This document shows positions 39,039 through 49,098 of a stretch of 64,000 bases of DNA, piece after piece. Numbering within the stretch: position 1 is the first letter of the stretch; each line of letters begins with the position of its first letter. The DNA lies in NCBI GenBank assembly GCA_020861095.1, contig JAJBTC010000196.1, positions 1 to 64,000 of the forward strand, read 5' to 3'. The notes below the pieces were generated by a model. It worked only from the letters and a program-made list of their open reading frames with translations, searched no databases and was not told where the DNA came from. Source of the DNA: Bacteroides sp. (GTDB lineage Bacteria; Bacteroidota; Bacteroidia; Bacteroidales; Bacteroidaceae). A program made the position numbers and the translations under genes.

Positions 39039-40724
39039 ATGAAAAAAATATGGAATAAACAGACTCTTCTTCTCCTTGCTGTAGTGGCTGTGGTTACCGG
39101 TTTTCTGGGGTTTAAAGCCGCGGATAACCGGAATTTTCAGGTTGCCAAGAACCTGGATATTTTCAGCGCGATCGTCAAGGAGTTGGATATGTTCTACGTA
39201 GATACGATAGACCCCAATAAAACCATCCGTGAAGGGATCGATGCGATGCTTTATTCACTCGATCCTTATACCAATTATTTTCCGGAAGAGGATCAGAGCG
39301 AACTGGAGCAGATGATCAAAGGCTCCTACGGAGGGATCGGTTCGTTGATCACGTACGACCAGACACTCAAACGTTCGGTGATAGCCGAACCTTATGAAGG
39401 TATGCCCGCGGCTGAGGTTGGCCTCAAACCCGGTGATGTGCTTCTGGAAATTGACGGGCAGGATCTGGCCGGGAAGAACAATCAGGAGGTCAGTGATATG
39501 CTTCGCGGGCAGATCGGTACCGATTTTATCCTGAAGGTGAAACGGCCGGGTACGGAACATCCGATGGATTTCCATATCGTGCGCCGGTCTATTCAACTGC
39601 CTACCGTACCTTATTACGGAGTGATTGAGAACGGTGTCGGATATATCAATCTGAATAGTTTTTCAGGAAGTCCTTCCAAAGTGTTTAAACAGGCGTTCCT
39701 GGATCTGAAACAGAATCAGGGTATCACCTCTCTGGTGATTGATCTTCGTAACAACGGGGGCGGATTGCTGGATGAGGCGGTGGATATAGCCAATTTCTTT
39801 TTGCCACGCGGACAGACCTTAGTGACTACGCAGGGAAAGATCAGACAGGCCGATCAGACGTATAAAACCTTGCGGGAGCCGTTGGATACGGAAATTCCGA
39901 TAGCTGTGTTGGTGAATGGGGGTACGGCTTCTTCTTCAGAGATCCTCGCGGGTGTTTTGCAGGATCTGGACCGGGCAGTCATCATCGGAACCCGTACCTT
40001 AGGTAAGGGGCTGGTACAGGTACCTCGTGCGTTGCCTTACGGAGGAACGTTAAAGATCACGACATCTAAATATTATATTCCCAGTGGAAGATGTGTACAG
40101 GCGATTGATTACAAACACCGGAATGCCGATGGGATCGCTACCCGTGTACCGGATAGTCTGACCCAGGTGTTTCATACCCGTGCCGGCAGAGAGGTGCGTG
40201 ACGGAGGAGGTATCAACCCGGATATTATCGTGGATCAGGAACGGTATGCGAATATTCTGTTTTATTTAGTCAATGATAATCTGATCTTCAACTATGCCAC
40301 TCAGTATGCGCTCAAGCATCCGACCATTGCTCCGGCAGAGAGTTTTGAACTTTCGGATACGGACTATGCGGATTTCAGGGAAATGGTGAAGAACGCGGAT
40401 TTCAAATACGACCAGCAAAGTTCCAAGATCTTGAAGACGCTGAGAGAGGCAGCGGAGTTTGAAGGCTGTCTCGAGAGTGCACAGGCGGAATTTGCCGCGT
40501 TGGAGCAAAAGCTGGAACACGACTTAGACAGGGATCTGGATCATTTTTCCAAAGATATCAAGAGCCTTATTTCCGTAGAGATCGTGAAGCGTTACTATTA
40601 CCAGCGTGGAAGCATCATTCAGCAGTTGAAGGATGATGAGGATCTGGAGGCTGCTCTGAAGATACTGAAGGACCAGATGGCCTATCAGGAGACTCTGAGG
40701 CCTGTGGCATTGGCCAGAGAATAA
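39039..40724 (+). CDS. S41 family peptidase (carboxy-terminal processing protease with PDZ)
   Basis: GSYGGIGSLITYDQTLKRSVIAEPYEGMPAAEVGLKPGDVLLEIDG (PDZ); NGGTASSSEILAGVLQDLDRAVIIGTRTLGKGLVQ. Confidence 0.95.
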   Translation: MKKIWNKQTLLLLAVVAVVTGFLGFKAADNRNFQVAKNLDIFSAIVKELDMFYVDTIDPNKTIREGIDAMLYSLDPYTNYFPEEDQSELEQMIKGSYGGIGSLITYDQTLKRSVIAEPYEGMPAAEVGLKPGDVLLEIDGQDLAGKNNQEVSDMLRGQIGTDFILKVKRPGTEHPMDFHIVRRSIQLPTVPYYGVIENGVGYINLNSFSGSPSKVFKQAFLDLKQNQGITSLVIDLRNNGGGLLDEAVDIANFFLPRGQTLVTTQGKIRQADQTYKTLREPLDTEIPIAVLVNGGTASSSEILAGVLQDLDRAVIIGTRTLGKGLVQVPRALPYGGTLKITTSKYYIPSGRCVQAIDYKHRNADGIATRVPDSLTQVFHTRAGREVRDGGGINPDIIVDQERYANILFYLVNDNLIFNYATQYALKHPTIAPAESFELSDTDYADFREMVKNADFKYDQQSSKILKTLREAAEFEGCLESAQAEFAALEQKLEHDLDRDLDHFSKDIKSLISVEIVKRYYYQRGSIIQQLKDDEDLEAALKILKDQMAYQETLRPVALARE

Positions 40725-40746
40725 GTAGGTATATACTGATAGATAG

Positions 40747-40781
40747 AAGGAGTTGTTTGCAGGTAGCAGGCAACTCCTTTT
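40747..40781 (+). terminator. Intrinsic terminator after the S41 peptidase
   Basis: GGAGTTGTTTGC..GCAGGCAACTCCTTTTTT. Confidence 0.8.
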
Positions 40782-40914
40782 TTGTATCGGCAGGTGTGGT
40801 TCTTACTCTGTCGGAACATTATAGAGGTAGAATTTAGACTTGTTTTCTTCTGTAATTTGTAAGAGAATGATTAGCTTTGCATGTATCAATAACTGCATTT
40901 AATCTTAATTATAC

Positions 40915-41682
40915 ATGAAAAGACTTGCTTGGATGGGTTTGCTGATCTTCCTGGCGGGTACTATCTATGCGCAGGGAGAATATGAAAAGAAACAGTTCGT
41001 ATCGCAGGGAGATACACTCAACTATCGTTTGTTGCGGCCGGAACCCGGACAGCAACAATATCCGCTTGTTCTGTTTCTGCATGGCGGCGGTGAGCGGGGC
41101 AGTGACAACGAAAAGCAGTTGTCACATGGTAGCGAGATGTTTCGCAATCCTGTTAACCGTGAGAAATATCCGGCGTATGTGCTCTATCCGCAATGCCCCG
41201 AAGAGGGGTATTGGGCCTACCGCAACCGTCCGGAGACCTTCACTCCGGCGGAGATGCCTTCCGGTGTACCTATCTCACCCGTCATGGAACTTGTTGTAGG
41301 ACTGCTGGACGAATATTTGCTCCGGCCGGATGTAGATATCGATCGTGTGTATGTGATAGGACTTTCTATGGGAGGCATGGGTACCTTCGACCTGGCTTGC
41401 CGCTATCCGGAATTAGTAGCTGCCGCGATACCCATTTGCGGTACGGTCAATCCGACACGTCTGGAAGCAGCAAAGGATGTACATTTCCGTATTTTTCATG
41501 GCGACAAAGACTCTACGGTCCCGGTCAGTGGCTCACGCGAGGCGTACAAAGCCTTGAAACACATAGGTGCTGATGTGGAATATATAGAATTTCCCGGAGT
41601 GAATCACGACAGCTGGACCCCGGCTTTCAACTATCCCGATTTTATGGAGTGGTTGTTTGAGAAGAGAAGAAAAACAAGATGA
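40915..41682 (+). CDS. Secreted alpha/beta-hydrolase (prolyl-oligopeptidase/esterase-like)
   Basis: Signal peptide; YPLVLFLHGGGERGSDN; VYVIGLSMGGMGTFDLA (GxSxG); HGDKDSTVPV; GVNHDSW. Confidence 0.9.
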   Translation: MKRLAWMGLLIFLAGTIYAQGEYEKKQFVSQGDTLNYRLLRPEPGQQQYPLVLFLHGGGERGSDNEKQLSHGSEMFRNPVNREKYPAYVLYPQCPEEGYWAYRNRPETFTPAEMPSGVPISPVMELVVGLLDEYLLRPDVDIDRVYVIGLSMGGMGTFDLACRYPELVAAAIPICGTVNPTRLEAAKDVHFRIFHGDKDSTVPVSGSREAYKALKHIGADVEYIEFPGVNHDSWTPAFNYPDFMEWLFEKRRKTR

Positions 41683-41723
41683 TTTACGATGTACGGATGT
41701 ACGATTGGGAAGATAAGATACCT

Positions 41724-41966
41724 ATGTAGAGACGCACGGCGTGCGTCTCCGCGATGCAGGTCCAACATACATCCATGCAAGTCTAACCTACATACACGCA
41801 CGTAGAAGAAGTACGACCCTTTCTGTGATGAATACATCAAATGTGGGTTGGGTCGTTGATCGTATCCGTTACACAATCCAGGTAGGTTATAACATTCTTA
41901 TCTGTCCATATATGTATTTGTGTTGGACGTATATCGCGGAGACGCACGCCGTGCGTCTCTACAGGT
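41724..41966. repeat. GACGC-family inverted-repeat (MITE-like) element
   Basis: ATGTAGAGACGCACGGCGTGCGTCTCCGCGATGCAGGTCCAACA ... TGTTGGACGTATATCGCGGAGACGCACGCCGTGCGTCTCTACAGG. Confidence 0.8.
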
Positions 41967-42028
41967 GGATGATTACATGGATATACTAGTATTTCCAAAT
42001 TGTAAATCGTAAATCAGTAAATCGTAAA

Positions 42029-43867
42029 TCACTTATAGTCTCCATTGGCCTTGATCAGTTCGATCAGCTTTTCTACCGCTTCCTCTTCCGGGATGTTCTT
42101 CTCGATACACTCCTTCTTTTTATAGAGGCTTATCTTTCCTCTTCCGGCGCCTACGTAGCCATAGTCGGCATCGGCCATCTCACCGGGACCATTTACGATA
42201 CATCCCATGATACCGATCTTGAGTCCTTTCAGGTGCGAGGTCGCCGCTTTGACGCGGGCAATAGTGGTTTGCAGATCGAATAAGGTACGTCCGCACCCCG
42301 GACAAGAGATATATTCCGTTTTACTGGTACGTACCCGTCCGGCCTGTAAGATGCCAAAAGCTGTGGTATCCATCACGGTGTGCGGTATGCAGCCGTGGTT
42401 GTAGAGGAAGATACCGTCGCAGAATCCGTCTAAAATCAGTGCTCCCATATCTGCCGCGGCTTTGATCTGTAGATCTTCGGTATGCTCCTCCGTATAGTGC
42501 TGGAAGAACACAACCGGATTTTCGATTCCCGCGTTCATCAGGCTATGTACCAAAGCCCGGTGCTCTCCCAGACGATTGGCATGTGTGCTTTGTGAGATGA
42601 TCACTACTTCCGGATGTGTGCTGAGGCAAGCCAGGATCTCTTCCGTAAGTACCGGGTACGGGAGGAAAAAGAACTTCTTTTCCGCGGTATTCGTATGCAG
42701 TTGTTGCAGTTGCTTGTAGTGGAAAGCAGGCCAGGTGTGCGGAGCTCCTGTCCATGCATCCGCATCCAGAATATACTCCGTATCCGGCAATCTGTTCTCT
42801 GGCAGCCCTCGTCCGGTGTACATATAATCCGGCCGGAATTGCGGATCTGTTTCCTGCGAATGATCCATGCGGACCGATATGACTACAGGTAGATTTCCTC
42901 CTCCGATCTTGCCGACCGCATGGGTCTTTCGCCGTGTGGGAGAGAGATAGCTGAACGCGGGCGACGGCGTAGCCGCTATCGGAGGGTGGTTCTGACGGGA
43001 AAGTATATGATCGAGCAGTTTGCGTGCCACCGGGATCTCTGCTTCCGGCTCTTCGCTGAGAGAGACACGGATGGTATCTCCCAGACCGTCGGCCAGCAGG
43101 GCTCCTATGCCCAGCGCCGATTTGATGCGACCGTCTTCTCCGTCACCGGCTTCCGTGACACCCAGGTGCAGGGGAAAAGCCATACCTTCCTGTTCCATTA
43201 CCTGTGCCAGCAGTCGTACGGTCTTTGCCATGACTACCGTATGAGAGGCTTTGATGGAGATCACTACATCTGTGAAATGCTCTTCTACACAGATCCGCAG
43301 GAACTCCATGCAGGATTCGACCATCCCTTCCGGAGTGTCTCCGTAGCGCGACAGGATCCGGTCCGACAGAGAGCCGTGATTCACGCCTATACGGATCGCT
43401 GTGTAGTTGGCTTTGCAGATATTCAGGAACGGCACAAAACGGTCCCGTATTTTCTGCAGTTCCGCGGCGTATGCTTCGTCGGTATATTCCCGCTCCCGGA
43501 ACGTGCGGGCGCTATCTACATAGTTGCCCGGATTGATCCGCACCTTTTCCGCATACAGAGCAGCTACCTCTGCTACTTTGGGGTTGAAGTGTACATCAGC
43601 CACCAGCGGAGTCATGTATTTCTCTCTGCGAAGGTGGGCATTGATATTTTTCAGGTTTTCGGCCTCCCTGATCCCTTGTGTAGTGAGACGGACATATTCT
43701 CCGCCTGCGTCTGTGATACGTATGGCTTGCGCCACAGACCCCTCTGTGTCCGTGGTAGAGGTATTGGTCATGGATTGCAGGCGGATGGGATTGGCACCCC
43801 CCAGGGGGGTAGCACCGATATGAACCACGGATGTTTTTCGCCGGGAGTAATTGAATAAATCAAACAC
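42029..43867 (-). CDS. ispG: (E)-4-hydroxy-3-methylbut-2-enyl-diphosphate synthase (long form)
   Basis: RRKTSVVHIGATPLGGANPIRLQSMTNTSTTDTEGSVAQAIRI; ISCPGCGRTLFDL; KIGIMGCIVNGPGEMADADYGYVGAG. Confidence 0.97.
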   Translation of the reverse strand: MFDLFNYSRRKTSVVHIGATPLGGANPIRLQSMTNTSTTDTEGSVAQAIRITDAGGEYVRLTTQGIREAENLKNINAHLRREKYMTPLVADVHFNPKVAEVAALYAEKVRINPGNYVDSARTFREREYTDEAYAAELQKIRDRFVPFLNICKANYTAIRIGVNHGSLSDRILSRYGDTPEGMVESCMEFLRICVEEHFTDVVISIKASHTVVMAKTVRLLAQVMEQEGMAFPLHLGVTEAGDGEDGRIKSALGIGALLADGLGDTIRVSLSEEPEAEIPVARKLLDHILSRQNHPPIAATPSPAFSYLSPTRRKTHAVGKIGGGNLPVVISVRMDHSQETDPQFRPDYMYTGRGLPENRLPDTEYILDADAWTGAPHTWPAFHYKQLQQLHTNTAEKKFFFLPYPVLTEEILACLSTHPEVVIISQSTHANRLGEHRALVHSLMNAGIENPVVFFQHYTEEHTEDLQIKAAADMGALILDGFCDGIFLYNHGCIPHTVMDTTAFGILQAGRVRTSKTEYISCPGCGRTLFDLQTTIARVKAATSHLKGLKIGIMGCIVNGPGEMADADYGYVGAGRGKISLYKKKECIEKNIPEEEAVEKLIELIKANGDYK

Positions 43868-44035
43868 GGTGTTTGGATTTACGATTTACGATTTACGATT
43901 TACGATTGGGATATGAAATTTGATACATTTTATAAATATCTCTCATTTATCCTGGTTCTATTTCTATGAAAGTCAGACAAGAGATTGTGGTATCAGGTAA
44001 TTTCAGTCGTAAATCGTAAATCAGTAAATCGTAAA

Positions 44036-44542
44036 TCAATTGGTTTTATACTCAAATTTCACCTCTTTCAGGGCTTCATTGGCTTCTACGATTTTCTTTT
44101 TCAACCCTTCTTTGTAGGCGATCAGTTTCTGCTCCAGTTCCTTGTTTTCCAGAGAGAGCATTTGTACGGCGAGGATGGCGGCGTTGAGCGCTCCGTTGAT
44201 ACCCAATGTGGCAACAGGGATACCCGGAGGCATTTGTACAATGGCCAACAGTGCATCCACACCCTCTAAAGAAGCTTTGATGGGCACACCGATCACCGGC
44301 AGGTGTGTAGAGGCTGCGATGACTCCGGGTAGGTGAGCAGCCATTCCTGCTGCTGCGATGATTACCCGGATACCGCGTGCATGTGCGTTTTTGGCAAATT
44401 CTTCTACAGCTTCCGGCGTGCGGTGAGCCGAAAGAGCGTTGATCTCGAAAGGAATGTGCATCTCGTTGAGAAGTGCGGCAGCTTTTTCCATGACCGGAAG
44501 GTCGGAGGTACTACCCATGATGATACTGACAATAGGCAACAT
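44036..44542 (-). CDS. purE: N5-carboxyaminoimidazole ribonucleotide mutase
   Basis: VSIIMGSTSDLPVMEKAAALL; SAHRTPE; AGMAAHLPGVIAA; LPVIGVP. Confidence 0.97.
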   Translation of the reverse strand: MLPIVSIIMGSTSDLPVMEKAAALLNEMHIPFEINALSAHRTPEAVEEFAKNAHARGIRVIIAAAGMAAHLPGVIAASTHLPVIGVPIKASLEGVDALLAIVQMPPGIPVATLGINGALNAAILAVQMLSLENKELEQKLIAYKEGLKKKIVEANEALKEVKFEYKTN

Positions 44543-44701
44543 AAAGGGATTTACGATTTTACGATTTACGATTTACGATTTTTTTCTCTGATCAGTTAAA
44601 AAGATTAATTTGTAATTTATGAATGTTCTATTTACGATTTACATGTGGAATATCTCTGTGTGTAAAGAGGTAATTTCAATCTAAATAGTCTAATCGTAAA
44701 T

Positions 44702-45082
44702 CTATTGGTTGATCAGCGCCTTATAGGCTTCCGCATCCAACAGGTTGTCCAGATCGGAAGTCTGTTCGGGGCGTAGCCTGATCAGCCAGCCTTTGCCGTA
44801 GGGATCCTGGTTTACCAGTTCCGGTGTATCTTCCAGGGTCGGGTTGATCTCCAATACTTCTCCGGCTACCGGCAGAAAGAGGTCGGAGATCGTCTTTACT
44901 ACCTCAATGGTACCAAATATGTCTCCGGCAGCTAAGGTCTCTCCTTCGGTCTGGATATCTACGAAAACAATGTCTCCAAGTTGTTGCTGCGCATAGTCGG
45001 TGATACCTACATACGCTACATCGCCGTCGAGCCGTATCCATTCGTGCTCTTTGGTGTACTTCAGGTCTTGTGGAAAATTCAT
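44702..45082 (-). CDS. gcvH: Glycine cleavage system H protein
   Basis: [58 protein letters not shown] lipoyl site. Confidence 0.97.
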   Translation of the reverse strand: MNFPQDLKYTKEHEWIRLDGDVAYVGITDYAQQQLGDIVFVDIQTEGETLAAGDIFGTIEVVKTISDLFLPVAGEVLEINPTLEDTPELVNQDPYGKGWLIRLRPEQTSDLDNLLDAEAYKALINQ

Positions 45083-45111
45083 GTCAGATGGATTAATAGT
45101 TTATATTCGGA

Positions 45112-45843
45112 TTAAAATAATTTCTCCATATAAAACGTAAAGAATGCGAGCGAAGGGATACGCAGCACCAGCATGGCGGTGAAGAAGCCTGTCAGGTAGC
45201 CGAAGATCACTTCGTAAAAGGTGTGTCTTCCCAGAATCATACGTGAGGTACCCAGAAGTCCCGACAGCAGGATCAGGCCGCAGAGAGCGAGAGTCTGATT
45301 TTGTCCGAAAAACAGGCTGACGGCCACCAGCATCCCGGTAGCTCCTCCCATACCAGCCATATGTACGCTGATCTTCCATTTCAGGTTGACCAGGAAACAG
45401 ATGATAAGACAGATCAGTACGGAAAGTATGATCCCGCTCATGAGATACCCATATACAACGTGCCGTGCTATGCGGTGTATCAATGCCAGACAGAATCCGT
45501 AGGAGATGATGGTCACCGCATACGGCACGAATCGTATCCGACGCAGAAGAAGATCGTCCCAACTGAGCCGGTGCATGGTTTTATATAAAAAAATAGTGAG
45601 GGACGGCAACAAGATGGTAAAACAGAAAATGATACCGAACAGGATGAGCAGTACAGGGAATCCTGCCAACGGAACCGATGTGACCGGTGGGAACATATAA
45701 CGTAGCTGGGTACCGTATATGAGGCATACGAAAGCAATGAACGGAATGATCATGGGAGTCAGCACTACGGACAGGAATTTGGCTCCGCCTATCATCCACC
45801 CCGGTGGGGTATACATTTTTTCTTCCGGAATTGTTTCTTCCAT
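45112..45843 (-). CDS. PAP2-like membrane phosphatase
   Basis: Multiple TM helices; C-terminal SRMILGRHTFYEVIFGYLTGF resembles PAP2 motif 3. Confidence 0.7.
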   Translation of the reverse strand: MEETIPEEKMYTPPGWMIGGAKFLSVVLTPMIIPFIAFVCLIYGTQLRYMFPPVTSVPLAGFPVLLILFGIIFCFTILLPSLTIFLYKTMHRLSWDDLLLRRIRFVPYAVTIISYGFCLALIHRIARHVVYGYLMSGIILSVLICLIICFLVNLKWKISVHMAGMGGATGMLVAVSLFFGQNQTLALCGLILLSGLLGTSRMILGRHTFYEVIFGYLTGFFTAMLVLRIPSLAFFTFYMEKLF

Positions 45844-45863
45844 ATCTTCAGAGATTCAAATGA

Positions 45864-47330
45864 TTATTTACGCAACCGCGCAACGGGGATATTGAGTTGA
45901 TCCCTGTATTTGGCTACTGTACGACGGGCGATCGGATACCCTTTCTGTTTCAGTTGTTCGGCCAGCTCATCGTCCGTATAGGGCTTCTTTTTGTTCTCTC
46001 CTTCCACGATCTCCAGCAGGATGCGTTTGATCTCCCGTACCGATTTCTCTTCTCCATCTTCGGTGGTGTATCCGTCGCCAAAGAAATATTTCAGGGAGTA
46101 AATACCGTAATTGGTCTGTACATACTTGCTGCTGGTCACCCGGGAGATGGTGGAGATATCCAGTCCCGTACGTTCCGCCACGTCTTTCAGGATCATAGGG
46201 CGTAACAGAGACTCGTCTCCTTCCAGAAAGAAAGGGCGTTGCAGCTCGATGATGGCCTGCATGGTAGACATGAGGGTATGCTGACGTTGCCTGATGGCGT
46301 CGATGAATCCTTGTGCGGCATCCATCTTTTGTTTGAGGAACATCAATGCTTCCCGCGACTCTTTGGACTGATTGGCCCGGTTCCGGGTATGTTCCTCCAC
46401 CAGTTCGGTGAAATCCCGGCTCATGCGCAGTTCGGGCATATTGCGGTTGTTCAGGCTGACCTCAATGGTACCATCGTCGTATGTATCTACAACAAAATCG
46501 GGTATGATCTGTTGCATGTTCCGTCCGAGCGTTTCTCCCAGGGAAGCTCCCGGTCGCGGATTGAGCCGCGTGATCTCCGCGATAGCCTCCTGCAAAGTCT
46601 CTTCACTGAGACTGAGTTTCTGCATGATCTTGTCCCAGTGTTTCCGGGTAAACTCCTCGTAGCAGGTATCAATGATCCTTTCTCCTACAGACAATAACGG
46701 ATTTTGCTTTTCCGCCTCTTCTTTCCGACGGATCTGGATCAGCAGGCATTCGCGCAGATCGCGGGCACCGATGCCCGGAGGATCAAATTCCTGTATCATC
46801 CGCAGGATCTCTTCCAGTTCTTCTTCATTCGTGGAGACACCGGCATAGATAGCCAGTTCATCGTTGATGTTTTCTAAGGATTTACGTAGCAGTCCGTCGT
46901 CGTCCAGAGAACCTATCAGGTATTCGGCCAGCTCTCTCTGATGATCGGATAGTTTCAGTTCGCTGAGTTGCTGACGAAGCATTTCATAGAAAGAGGTCGC
47001 TTCGGAAAAGGGGATCTCTTCTACCTTTTCTCCTTTCGAGCGGTTGTTCTCCTGCAATTTATAGTCGGGAATGTCGTCTTCGCTGAGATAGTCGTTCAAC
47101 GAATCGTATTCCACTTCATTCTCTGTATCTGAAGAGACCTCTTCTGCTTCATTTTTTGCCTCGTCACTGCCCTCTTCCAGCGCCGGGTTTTCCAATAGCT
47201 CTGCCCGTATACGGTCTTCCAGTTCTACCGCCGGCAGCTCCAGTAGCTTGACTACCAGTATCTGTTGCGGGGAAAGGGTTTGTACCTGTTGTTGTACCTG
47301 CGATTGTACCTGTCGGGAAACTTGTGCCAT
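45864..47330 (-). CDS. rpoN: RNA polymerase sigma-54 factor
   Basis: SPQQILVVKLLELPAVELEDRIRAELLENPALEE; C-terminal PIARRTVAKYRDQLNIPVARLRK (RpoN box). Confidence 0.97.
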   Translation of the reverse strand: MAQVSRQVQSQVQQQVQTLSPQQILVVKLLELPAVELEDRIRAELLENPALEEGSDEAKNEAEEVSSDTENEVEYDSLNDYLSEDDIPDYKLQENNRSKGEKVEEIPFSEATSFYEMLRQQLSELKLSDHQRELAEYLIGSLDDDGLLRKSLENINDELAIYAGVSTNEEELEEILRMIQEFDPPGIGARDLRECLLIQIRRKEEAEKQNPLLSVGERIIDTCYEEFTRKHWDKIMQKLSLSEETLQEAIAEITRLNPRPGASLGETLGRNMQQIIPDFVVDTYDDGTIEVSLNNRNMPELRMSRDFTELVEEHTRNRANQSKESREALMFLKQKMDAAQGFIDAIRQRQHTLMSTMQAIIELQRPFFLEGDESLLRPMILKDVAERTGLDISTISRVTSSKYVQTNYGIYSLKYFFGDGYTTEDGEEKSVREIKRILLEIVEGENKKKPYTDDELAEQLKQKGYPIARRTVAKYRDQLNIPVARLRK

Positions 47331-47469
47331 ATACTGCTATTCTCTGAACGGTTTCTGCTACAAAAATAACCAAATTTGATGAATGAAAGGTATATTTATC
47401 GGTTACGTTTGAAATTAGTTAAGAATTTTATGGTTACTCATTTTTTAGGAACTTAACTTCCGGATAACA

Positions 47470-47500
47470 TTTGAAAAGTGAAGAGTTGTATTTATCTTTG
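47470..47500 (+). promoter_or_regulatory. Bacteroidetes-type promoter (TTTG-N19-TATCTTTG)
   Basis: TTTG 47470-47473, 19-bp spacer, TATCTTTG 47493-47500, 31 bp upstream of ATG 47532. Confidence 0.7.
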
Positions 47501-47531
47501 TTAAATCAATATTTATTAAATAAAAGATCTT

Positions 47532-48905
47532 ATGTTTTCTAAAGCCACCTACATTGCCCGGCGGGCACAACTTAAAAAACGAATGGGCTCCGGTCTGTTG
47601 TTTTTTCTGGGAAATGACGATCAGGGATTACATTATGAAGAGAATGCTTTCCGGTATCGTCAGGATTCCACCTTCCTTTACTATTTTGGTATCTCGGCTG
47701 CCGGACTTGCTGCGGTGATCGATGTGGACAACGACCGGGAGATCCTTTTCGGCGATGAACTCACTATGGATCATATCATCTGGATGGGCACACAACCTAC
47801 GCTCAGGGAACGCAGTCAGGAGGTCGGTGTGGAAGATACACGTCCGGCAAGGGAGATCAGTGTGTATCTGCAACGGGCAAAAGCACAGGGGCAAGTGGTC
47901 CATTTCCTTCCTCCTTACCGGGCCGAGCATCGCATCAAGCTGATGGAGTGGCTGGGACTACCTTTGTCTGCACAGGAAGCATCCGTTCCCTTTATCCGCG
48001 CCGTTGTTGCTCAACGCAACTACAAAAGTGCCGAAGAGGTGGTAGAGATAGAGAAAGCCTGTGATATCACAGCCGATATGCATCTGACCGCCATGCGTAT
48101 GATCCGTCCGGGCATGAAAGAGTATGAAGTAGTGGCTGCGATGGAAGCGGTAGCAGCGGCAGCCGGAGGGGCTACCTCTTTCCCGACCATTGCTACGGTC
48201 AACGGGCAGACGCTGCACAACCATTATTATGGCAACACCATCCGGAGTGGGGATCTGTTCCTGATAGACGCAGGCGCAGAGACAGCGATGGGGTATGCAG
48301 GAGATATGTCTTCGACCGTGCCGGCAGATAAGACTTTTACTACCCGCCAGCGTGAGGTATATGAGATACAGAACGCCATGCACCGGGCTTCGGTGGGGGC
48401 GTTGCGTCCGGGTATTCCGTATGAGCAGGTATATGATCTTTCGGCCCGTGTGATGGTAGAAGGGCTGAAAGGTCTGGGATTGATGAAGGATAGTCCGGAA
48501 GATGCCGTACGTGAGGGAGCTCATGCACTGTTCTATCCGCATGGGCTGGGCCATATGATGGGACTGGATGTACATGATATGGAGAATCTGGGAGAGATCT
48601 GGGTCGGATACGACGGCCGTCCCAAAAGTACACAGTTCGGCAGGCGCTCCCTTCGTCTGGCAAGGACCCTGGAACCGGGATTTGTGATCACTGTAGAGCC
48701 GGGAATCTATTTCATCCCGGAACTGATCGATCTGTGGCGTGGAGAAAACAAACTGGCCGATTTTATCGATTACGATAACGTGGAAGTGTATAAAGATTTC
48801 GGAGGCATCCGCAACGAAGAGGATTTTCTGATCACGGAAGAGGGTGCCCGCCGGCTGGGCAAAAAGATACCGCTGACACCGGAAGAGGTGGAAGCTCTGC
48901 GGTGA
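47532..48905 (+). CDS. Xaa-Pro aminopeptidase (M24B)
   Basis: NHYYGNTIRSGDLFLIDAGAETAMGYAGDMSSTVP; HGLGHMMGLDVHDMENLG; EPGFVITVEPGIYF. Confidence 0.95.
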   Translation: MFSKATYIARRAQLKKRMGSGLLFFLGNDDQGLHYEENAFRYRQDSTFLYYFGISAAGLAAVIDVDNDREILFGDELTMDHIIWMGTQPTLRERSQEVGVEDTRPAREISVYLQRAKAQGQVVHFLPPYRAEHRIKLMEWLGLPLSAQEASVPFIRAVVAQRNYKSAEEVVEIEKACDITADMHLTAMRMIRPGMKEYEVVAAMEAVAAAAGGATSFPTIATVNGQTLHNHYYGNTIRSGDLFLIDAGAETAMGYAGDMSSTVPADKTFTTRQREVYEIQNAMHRASVGALRPGIPYEQVYDLSARVMVEGLKGLGLMKDSPEDAVREGAHALFYPHGLGHMMGLDVHDMENLGEIWVGYDGRPKSTQFGRRSLRLARTLEPGFVITVEPGIYFIPELIDLWRGENKLADFIDYDNVEVYKDFGGIRNEEDFLITEEGARRLGKKIPLTPEEVEALR

Positions 48906-48938
48906 GATCCACGTGGTTGTCATCCTCATACTTTTTTG

Positions 48939-48988
48939 ATTCCCACCGACCCGGACCACTCCGGCGGGCCGATGGGAATTTTGTTTTT
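48939..48988 (+). terminator. Intrinsic terminator
   Basis: ATTCCCACCGACCCGGACCACTCCGGCGGGCCGATGGGAATTTTGTTTTT. Confidence 0.8.
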
Positions 48989-49098
48989 ATTCCATCTGAT
49001 TGAATGAAAGGCGATGGTTTGTTATAAGTCCTTTCAGAATGTTGACATTCTGACGGTTTTTTTGTTATTTTGCAGAAGAATCTGATTAAACAACCCGA

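Noticed and set aside
43790-43812. C6AG6 palindrome in ispG as a third homopolymer frameshift
   Set aside because: The ispG frame is intact across it.
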